Source: UBA6115 sp050952935 (GTDB lineage: Bacteria > Bacillota > Clostridia > Christensenellales > Aristaeellaceae). From it: a stretch of DNA of 64,000 nt. The notes beneath the pieces were generated by a model, which did no database searches, was not told the origin of the DNA, and worked only from the letters and a program-made list of their open reading frames with translations. Of this stretch, positions 58,431-64,000 are shown one piece after another. The DNA lies in the NCBI GenBank assembly GCA_050952935.1, contig JBMNLS010000002.1, forward strand, positions 744,001 through 808,000, in the 5' to 3' direction. Within the stretch, counting starts at the first letter, position 1, and each line of letters opens with the position of its first letter. The position numbers and the translations under genes are program-made.

Positions 58431-58856
58431 ATGGCAAAAAAAGTAATGGCGATTATCAAACTGCAGGTGAATGCCGCCAAGGCGACCCCTGCGCCGCCGA
58501 TTGGCCCTGCTCTGGGCCAGCACGGTGTGAACATCCCCGGGTTCTGCAAAGAATTTAATGACCGCACTGCCAAGCAGGCTGGGCTGATCATTCCGGTGGT
58601 GATCACCGTCTACGCGGATCGCTCCTTCACCTTTATTACTAAAACGCCTCCGGCATCCGTCCTGATCAAGAAGGCGACAGGGCTGGAAAAGGGCAGCGAC
58701 AAGCCCAACAGAACCAAAGTGGCCAAGATCACCCAGGAGCAGGTGCGTGAAATTGCCACCACCAAGATGCCTGACCTGAACGCGGCAAGCCTGGAGGCTG
58801 CCATGAACATGGTCAAAGGCACTGCCCGCAGCATGGGCGTTACGGTTGAGGAATAA
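58431..58856 (+). CDS. rplK: 50S ribosomal protein L11
   Basis: 141 residues: AIIKLQVNAAKATPAPPIGP, GPALGQHGVNIPGFCKEFN, and the C-terminal rRNA-binding domain to TARSMGVTVEE. It forms the GTPase-associated centre with 23S rRNA. AAAAAGGAG before the ATG; 80 bp after nusG. Confidence 0.98.
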   Translation: MAKKVMAIIKLQVNAAKATPAPPIGPALGQHGVNIPGFCKEFNDRTAKQAGLIIPVVITVYADRSFTFITKTPPASVLIKKATGLEKGSDKPNRTKVAKITQEQVREIATTKMPDLNAASLEAAMNMVKGTARSMGVTVEE

Positions 58857-58908
58857 GGAGATTGTGGGAGGACATTGTGCCGCTATTACCACAAGGAGGT
58901 ACTAAAAA

Positions 58909-59598
58909 ATGAAACGTGGCAAGAAATACCTGGAATCAAAAAAGCTCATTGAAGAAAACAAGCTCTATGACCCGGCCGAGGCCGTTGCCCTGGTGAAGCA
59001 GACCGGCAAGGCCAAGTTTGACGAAACGGTGGAGTTATCCATTCGCTTGGGCGTTGACCCCCGTCATGCCGATCAGCAGGTGCGCGGTGCTGTGGTGTTG
59101 CCCCATGGTACGGGCAGAAATGTTCGTGTGCTGGTGTTTGCTAAGGGTGAGAAGGCTGAGGAAGCTAAAGCTGCCGGAGCTGACTATGTGGGCGACAATG
59201 AGCTGGTTGACAAAATCAAGAACGAAAACTGGTTTGAGTTTGACGTGTGTGTGGCAACCCCTGATATGATGGGTGTGGTGGGCAAGATTGGCCGCATTTT
59301 AGGGCCCAAAGGCCTGATGCCCAACCCGAAGTCAGGCACCGTTACCATGGATGTTACCAAGGCTATCACAGAGATTAAAAGCGGTAAGGTTGAGTATCGG
59401 ATCGACAAGACAGCCATTGCCCATTGTCCCATTGGCAAGGTCTCCTTTGATGAGGAAAAGCTGCTGGAAAACCTCAACACGCTGATGTTTGCGGTGATCA
59501 AGGCGAAGCCTACAGCGGCCAAAGGCGTTTATCTGCGTTCCCTATATCTTAGCACCACCATGGGCCCCTCCATCCGTTTAAACCCGCTGAAGTTCTAA
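58909..59598 (+). CDS. rplA: 50S ribosomal protein L1
   Basis: 229 residues: RGKKYLESKKLI start, VDPRHADQQVRGAVVLPHGTGR, and the signature GKIGRILGPKGLMPNPKSGTV. It builds the L1 stalk and in many bacteria represses its own operon. ACAAGGAGG before the ATG. It is followed by a strong terminator and not by rplJ-rplL. Confidence 0.98.
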   Translation: MKRGKKYLESKKLIEENKLYDPAEAVALVKQTGKAKFDETVELSIRLGVDPRHADQQVRGAVVLPHGTGRNVRVLVFAKGEKAEEAKAAGADYVGDNELVDKIKNENWFEFDVCVATPDMMGVVGKIGRILGPKGLMPNPKSGTVTMDVTKAITEIKSGKVEYRIDKTAIAHCPIGKVSFDEEKLLENLNTLMFAVIKAKPTAAKGVYLRSLYLSTTMGPSIRLNPLKF

Positions 59599-59618
59599 GC
59601 AATTTCCATATAAACAGC

Positions 59619-59653
59619 AAAAAAACCATGTCCATAAGTGACATGGTTTTTTT
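59619..59653 (+). terminator. Terminator of the ribosomal operon
   Basis: CCATGTC (59626-59632) pairs with GACATGG (59640-59646), flanked by A7 on the left and T7 on the right, so it can act in both directions. Confidence 0.92.
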
Positions 59654-59672
59654 GACCCTTGCCTAATAATAG

Positions 59673-59704
59673 AAAAAGGGAGTGGCTACGACCAGCCAAC
59701 TCCC
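59673..59704 (-). terminator. Terminator of the ispH-rpsA fusion gene
   Basis: On the minus strand GGGAGT-T-GGCT pairs with AGCC-ACTCCC (59704-59678) with one bulged base, followed by TTTTTCT. Confidence 0.85.
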
Positions 59705-59734
59705 CGAATTGAATTAAAAGTTTATGAAGGTAAA

Positions 59735-62230
59735 TCAGGCCTCATTCTCAGGCTTTTCTTCAGCATCCACAACCTCAGCCGTTTCTTCAACAACCTCGGT
59801 TTCTTCTTCTGAATCTTCGGCAGCTTCTACTTTCGCTTCTGTAACAGCTTCATTCTCACTGGCAGTTTCGGCGGCAACCTCCTGTTCCTTAGCCATCAGC
59901 TCTTCACGGGCTTTGCGCATGGCCAGTTCCAGGGCGGTTTCAGGCCGGTCCTCAGGCTGAGTCACAGTCTGCACAGGCTCCTGGTGGACTTCTTCTTCTG
60001 ACGGAGCGGTGCTTTCGCCAGGGATGTCGGTGTGGTAATCAATGACGCTATCTTCCAGCGCCTCACGGATGGACAGGCTGATGCGCTTGGCCACAGGGTC
60101 AACCGCCAGCACTTTCACGCGCACATCCTGGCCGGGGGTCAGGACATCTTCCACCTTCTCAATGCGGGTGGGGGCAACCTGGGAAATATGTACCAGGCCA
60201 TCAACTCCGGGCTCCAGCTCTATAAAGGCGCCGAAGTCGCGGATACGCACCACCTTGCGCTCAAGGATACTGCCAACGGGATACTTCTCCTCCACATTGT
60301 CCCAGGGACGGGGTTGCAGCTGCTTGTAGCCAAGGGCAATGCGGTTGCGCTCGCGATCAAGGGAGAGAATTTTGACATTCACTTCCTGATTTGCCTTAAG
60401 TACTTGGCTCGGCACAATGTTACGGCTCCAGCTGAGATCTGACACGTGAATGAGACCATCCACGCCACCCAGATCCACAAAGGCACCGAAATTAGTAAAG
60501 CGGCGGACAATGCCTTTTACAGTGGCGCCCTCTTCCAGCGTCGCCCAGACCGCTTCCCGGCGGGCGGCGTTTTCAATGGCCAAGGCGTCCTTACGGCTGG
60601 CTACAACGCGCTTTTTGCTGTCATCAATTTCGATGATCTTAAGCTTTAGCTCCTGACCCACGAACTGAGAAATCTTTTCCACATAGCGCTGTGCTAGGTG
60701 AGAAGCGGGAATGAAAGCGCGAACGCCCTGGATGTCGGCCAGCAGGCCGCCTTTGACGGCTTCTTTGCCTAGCCCCTCCACCAGCTCGCCGGCTTCATAT
60801 TTGCCTTTGATCTCTTCCCAAACCTTGCGGTTGACAATATTGCGCTGGGAAAGAATTACATTGCCTTCACCGTCGTTGACCTTCACGACTTCAACTTCGA
60901 TTTCGTCGCCCAGTTCCACATCTTTGTCCACCAGCTCTTCACGGCTGATGAGACCATCGGATTTATAGCCGATGTTGACGCAGACTTCATCGTCTGTCAT
61001 CTGCACAACCTTGCCAATAATGGTCTGCCCATGGCGAATACGCGCCATGCCGGCTGCGGCCTGTTCCATCAGGCTCATTTCCTTGGTGACGGGGGCCGGT
61101 TTCTGTGCTTCAGCGGGGGCCTCTTCCACAGGGGCTTCGGTCTTTTCTTCCTGAACAGGGGCATCTGCCTGTTCCACAGCTTCAGCTTCGGCTTCTTCTT
61201 GAACAGGGACATCTGCCTGTTCAGCGGCCTCAGCTTTGGCTTTTTCTTCCTGGGCAGGGGTTTCCGCAGGCACTTCATCAACCTGGGGCGCAACAGCCTC
61301 TTCCACGGGCTCCTGAGGGATGGGTTCCGCCTGTACTTCAGGCGTCTGATCCTGGGTTTCCTGGGCTTTCTTTTCGTTGAGTTCCATGTCGTTCATTTTG
61401 TCAACAACCTCCTTAAGTGACCACGCCGGAGTTGATGCGCCGGCGGTGATGCCAATGAGTTCCCTTGCGGGATGTAAGCGGTGCAGGGGCAGTTCCGTGG
61501 CGTTTTCAACCAGGAATGTGTCCGGGCACCAATGGCGGCAGGTTTCAGCCAGCTTCTTTGTGTTGGCGCTTTGCCGCCCGCCAATCACAATCATTTTGTC
61601 AGCCTTTCTGGCCAGCGCTTCCGCTTCGGACTGTCTGAGGCCGGTAGCCTGGCAGATGGTCTTATTCAGACGCACGTTCGGAAAGCGGGCCAGAAGATGC
61701 TGGGTGAGGGAATCCCACCGGGATGGGGGAAAGGTGGTCTGGCTGACCACCAAGGCCTCCTGGCAGCTGTCTGGCAATTGGTCTGCCTGGGATTCCGTTT
61801 CAATCACATAACTTTCACCCTGGCACCAGCCGAGGATGCCGATGACCTCCGGGTGCATAGCATCTCCCAGCAAAACCACCGGGCGGCCATCCCTGCTTGA
61901 GGCAAAAACCAACTGCTGTACATGATGCACGAAAGCGCAAGTACAGTCAACTGTTTTTTGCGCGATTTTCTCCGCTTTCCGGTGAATTTCCGGGCTGACC
62001 CCATGGGAACGGATGACCAAAAGCCCGCCTCGGGCTTCCTCTGGGGTGCTCACCGCTGTCAAGCCCTGTTGCCGCAGCTTTTCCACCACAGCAGGGTTAT
62101 GGATGAGCTCTCCCAAGGAATAACAAGGAATTCCTAAGGCTTCAGCCTTCTTGGTGGCTTTTTCAGCCATAGCAACAGCACGGCTGACTCCCATGCAAAA
62201 ACCGGCATGTTTTGCTACCTGAATGGGCAT
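59735..62230 (-). CDS. ispH: IspH (HMB-PP reductase) fused to S1-type ribosomal protein
   Basis: 831 residues. Residues 1-285 are IspH with the three iron-sulfur cysteines C12 (GFCMGVSRAV), C98 (DCTCAFVHH) and C193 (KTICQATGLRQ), plus GASTPAWSL; it makes IPP and DMAPP in the last MEP-pathway step. A long acidic, Ala/Pro/Glu-rich linker (about 295-380, with repeats of EQADAPVQEE type) leads to four S1 RNA-binding domains (about 395-760, e.g. FTNFGAFVDLGGVDGLIHVSDL) and a Glu-rich tail. This fusion is known in Clostridia. Downstream of cmk and plsC in the same direction, 31 bp after plsC. Confidence 0.94.
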   Translation of the reverse strand: MPIQVAKHAGFCMGVSRAVAMAEKATKKAEALGIPCYSLGELIHNPAVVEKLRQQGLTAVSTPEEARGGLLVIRSHGVSPEIHRKAEKIAQKTVDCTCAFVHHVQQLVFASSRDGRPVVLLGDAMHPEVIGILGWCQGESYVIETESQADQLPDSCQEALVVSQTTFPPSRWDSLTQHLLARFPNVRLNKTICQATGLRQSEAEALARKADKMIVIGGRQSANTKKLAETCRHWCPDTFLVENATELPLHRLHPARELIGITAGASTPAWSLKEVVDKMNDMELNEKKAQETQDQTPEVQAEPIPQEPVEEAVAPQVDEVPAETPAQEEKAKAEAAEQADVPVQEEAEAEAVEQADAPVQEEKTEAPVEEAPAEAQKPAPVTKEMSLMEQAAAGMARIRHGQTIIGKVVQMTDDEVCVNIGYKSDGLISREELVDKDVELGDEIEVEVVKVNDGEGNVILSQRNIVNRKVWEEIKGKYEAGELVEGLGKEAVKGGLLADIQGVRAFIPASHLAQRYVEKISQFVGQELKLKIIEIDDSKKRVVASRKDALAIENAARREAVWATLEEGATVKGIVRRFTNFGAFVDLGGVDGLIHVSDLSWSRNIVPSQVLKANQEVNVKILSLDRERNRIALGYKQLQPRPWDNVEEKYPVGSILERKVVRIRDFGAFIELEPGVDGLVHISQVAPTRIEKVEDVLTPGQDVRVKVLAVDPVAKRISLSIREALEDSVIDYHTDIPGESTAPSEEEVHQEPVQTVTQPEDRPETALELAMRKAREELMAKEQEVAAETASENEAVTEAKVEAAEDSEEETEVVEETAEVVDAEEKPENEA

Positions 62231-62261
62231 AGATGAATCCTCGTTATTGTAACAGGCATTG

Positions 62262-62912
62262 TCATTTCAGGCATCCGGGAGGATTGTATTTTTTATGTTC
62301 TGATTCCTGCTTGAGCTGCTGATAAACAGAACGAATATGCTCTTTAGCATCTTCATGAGGAATATCGACGCCTTGCTGGCTGAAGAAGATAGGCTCGCCC
62401 ACAATAAGCTTTACCTGCTTGAAGGGCTTTGGAATACCGTGGACATAGACGGGCAGCAGCGGTACCCGGCTGCGCAGTGCCAGCACCAGGAAGCCGGACT
62501 CGATGTGGGCCATGGGCTTTCCATCCAAAAAACGTGTGCCTTCCGGAAACAGAGCCAATACATTGCCCTGCTTTAAGGTATCCAGGCTGGCACGCATGGC
62601 GCCGATATCGCTTTGATGGCGGCTGACCGGAATCATATGCAGCTTTGTAACGATCCAGCGCAAGGGAGCAAATTTAGTGAGCTCCCGCTTGCCCAGAAAG
62701 CGAATTTCATAGCGCCTGAGATGGACGGCCAGCAACAAAGGATCCATCATGCTTTGATGGTTGGCAATCAGGATATAGGGAGCATCCATCCGTTCCAGAC
62801 GATCTTTATGAATAGCTTTTGAGGGATAGAACAGGGTGCAGAATATGCGAACTAAAACCAACGCAAACTGGAAAAACCAGGTTTTCTTGCCTGGTTCATG
62901 GCTTCTTGGCAT
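62262..62912 (-). CDS. plsC: 1-acyl-sn-glycerol-3-phosphate acyltransferase
   Basis: 216 residues: a membrane-associated N-terminus (FFQFALVLVRIFCTLFYP), catalytic NHQSMMD (HX4D) and FPEGTRFLDGK (substrate phosphate). It makes phosphatidic acid from lysophosphatidic acid. The start at 62912 has GGAGG upstream and overlaps cmk by 17 bp; the longer frame is cmk out of frame. Confidence 0.94.
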   Translation of the reverse strand: MPRSHEPGKKTWFFQFALVLVRIFCTLFYPSKAIHKDRLERMDAPYILIANHQSMMDPLLLAVHLRRYEIRFLGKRELTKFAPLRWIVTKLHMIPVSRHQSDIGAMRASLDTLKQGNVLALFPEGTRFLDGKPMAHIESGFLVLALRSRVPLLPVYVHGIPKPFKQVKLIVGEPIFFSQQGVDIPHEDAKEHIRSVYQQLKQESEHKKYNPPGCLK

Positions 62913-63591
62913 GATGCGCCTCCACCAGCCGGATGAGTTTCTCAAGGGATTCCTCAAAGGAAAGGCTGGAGGTGTCCAGAACCACCGCATCCTCTGCCGC
63001 GCGGAGCGGATCGTGCTCTCTGCCGGTGTCCTGGGCATCCCGCTTGATTAAATCTGCCAGCACGGTGGGATAGTCTGCCCATTGCCCTGAAGAAATCAGC
63101 TGGGTATAGCGCCTGAGGGCGCGGGCTTCCGGGGTGGCGGTGAGGAAAATCTTGATGTCAGCATCGGGGAGCACCACCGTGCCAATATCACGCCCGTCAA
63201 TCAGCAGGCTTTGTTGCTGTGCCAGCTGCTGCTGCAACCCCACCAGGTAGCGCCTGACAGCGGGGTAACGGGAAACAGCGGAAGCCGCGGCGCCTACAGG
63301 CTCTTCCCTCAGGCGGGAGGTGATATTAACACCATTGAGCATGGTTTTTTGAAATTGATTGACATACTGCACCGCCACCCTGGCCAGCTCTTGTTCAATG
63401 ATGGTGTTGAGGGCAATCTCATCCATCGGGTCAATGCCATTATCCAGCGCGTAAAGTGCTATTGCCCGATACATAGCGCCGGTGTCCAGATGCAGAATAC
63501 CCAGGTGTCGCGCCAAAGCTTCGCTAAGAGTGGACTTGCCGGCGCTGACCGGCCCGTCAATGGCGATGGATATCGGTTTATTTGTGCTCAT
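62896..63591 (-). CDS. cmk: Cytidylate kinase
   Basis: 231 residues: P-loop AIDGPVSAGKSTLSEALAR, LDTGAMYRAIALYAL, LLIDGRDIGTVVLPDADIKIFL and the lid RALRRYTQL. It phosphorylates CMP and dCMP. Start overlaps the upstream gene as ATGA; cmk-plsC-ispH/S1 is a conserved clostridial order. Confidence 0.95.
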   Translation of the reverse strand: MSTNKPISIAIDGPVSAGKSTLSEALARHLGILHLDTGAMYRAIALYALDNGIDPMDEIALNTIIEQELARVAVQYVNQFQKTMLNGVNITSRLREEPVGAAASAVSRYPAVRRYLVGLQQQLAQQQSLLIDGRDIGTVVLPDADIKIFLTATPEARALRRYTQLISSGQWADYPTVLADLIKRDAQDTGREHDPLRAAEDAVVLDTSSLSFEESLEKLIRLVEAHHAKKP

Positions 63592-64000
63592 CGCGCCATT
63601 CCCTGGGTCACATCCCATCCCGCCAGAATGGCGTTCTGGTGGGACACAGCGTACGGTCCGGTCAAGGCAGCCTCAGCTATATCCCGGGGAAAGTGGACAC
63701 AGAGATGGCCGGAGAGGTCGTTATCCTTAGTGTAGTCCACCTCATGGCCATGGCTGTGGGTGGAACCCATATAGACGCGGCCATCGCTGAACACCACCCA
63801 GACGGGGCGGGGTGTCCAGTTGTTTTCGCCCAGGATGCTGTTCATAACAGCCGTGTCTTCTTTGGTGGGGGTATCGCCGTCAGCATGCTTGCCGAAGCTG
63901 AAGAAGCGGAAGTTATAATGCTTGCCGGTCATAAAATCATAGATGACGACATTGCGCAGACGCTGGGCGTGGTCGCGCACCTCGGTATACCAGTTGGCAA
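63588..64000 (-). CDS. C-terminal part of an extracellular-domain protein of unknown function (5' end outside window)
   Basis: 137 residues visible; the frame is open through the right edge, so the GTG at 63980 is probably internal. NWYTEVRDHAQRLRNVVIYD, TGKHYNFRFFSFGKHADGDT and then GHLCVHF resemble a C-terminal domain found in exported clostridial proteins together with peptidoglycan-binding or oxidase-N domains, with conserved His (HADGD, THSHGHEVD, CVHF). No name can be given. It overlaps cmk by ATGA. Confidence 0.65.
   Translation of the reverse strand, partial: ANWYTEVRDHAQRLRNVVIYDFMTGKHYNFRFFSFGKHADGDTPTKEDTAVMNSILGENNWTPRPVWVVFSDGRVYMGSTHSHGHEVDYTKDNDLSGHLCVHFPRDIAEAALTGPYAVSHQNAILAGWDVTQGMAR

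Overview
This 64 kb window is a piece of chromosome from a moderately GC-rich member of the Firmicutes, most likely an uncultured or poorly studied clostridial lineage. The evidence is gene content: the darA-holB-ricT cluster, ctsR-mcsA-mcsB-clpC, an IspH-S1 fusion next to plsC and cmk, an FHA-SEDS-PBP cell-wall triad, strong AGGAGG ribosome binding sites and sigma-A promoters. Lineage below class level cannot be fixed from the sequence alone.

Layout. 1-4.7 kb (minus): an oligopeptide-type ABC importer whose OppC-like permease carries a seven-repeat RCC1-like beta-propeller inserted in its first external loop, and whose binding protein is membrane-anchored through a helical stalk instead of a lipid. 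4.9-12.9 kb (plus): flavodiiron protein, CBM9-like protein, two SxxK serine hydrolases, M20 peptidase, ferredoxin-fused aldo/keto reductase, lgt and recX, mostly overlapping. 12.8-16.4 kb (minus): tcdA, comF, recD2. 16.6-20 kb (plus): FHA protein, SEDS glycosyltransferase, class B PBP. 20-22.5 kb (minus): small ORF, ricT, holB, darA. 22.7-29.2 kb (plus): plsX, acpP, rnc, smc, ftsY. 29.2-32 kb: four-domain peptidoglycan-binding lipoprotein, mntP, udk.

32.1-37 kb (plus) is a coherent metal/cofactor operon. A candidate molybdenum/tungsten-cofactor riboswitch with a terminator that also hides the ribosome binding site precedes a methyltransferase, FmdE, a FecCD-type ABC importer (permease, ATPase, binding protein) and MobB. 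A THEP1-NUDIX fusion is convergent with it. A tRNA-Leu(GAG) with a consensus promoter follows, then a 2 kb AT-rich island with an orphan gene and structured non-coding DNA.

40.3-46.4 kb holds a MacAB-type export system divergent from a two-component system. The block is bracketed by ~260 bp direct repeats made of the 3' end and terminator of the neighbouring TPM-domain gene, so it looks like an inserted or duplicated cassette. 46-48 kb (minus): TPM protein and a zinc-ribbon membrane protein. 48.1-52.6 kb (plus): ctsR, mcsA, an McsB homologue that has lost its recognisable active-site residues, and clpC, behind a CtsR operator. 52.7-59.6 kb (plus): rpsL, rpsG, fusA, tuf, rpmG, secE, nusG, rplK, rplA in an unusual order with no rplJ-rplL-rpoB-rpoC between or after. 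59.7-64 kb (minus): IspH-S1 fusion, plsC, cmk and the end of a further extracellular-domain gene.

The strongest candidates for undescribed biology are the beta-propeller-containing ABC permease, the degenerate McsB in an otherwise normal stress operon, the riboswitch-led Mo/W operon with its unexplained methyltransferase, the THEP1-NUDIX fusion, and the repeat-bracketed export/sensor cassette beside an AT-rich tRNA-linked island. All translations and alignments here were done by eye; no database search was run.
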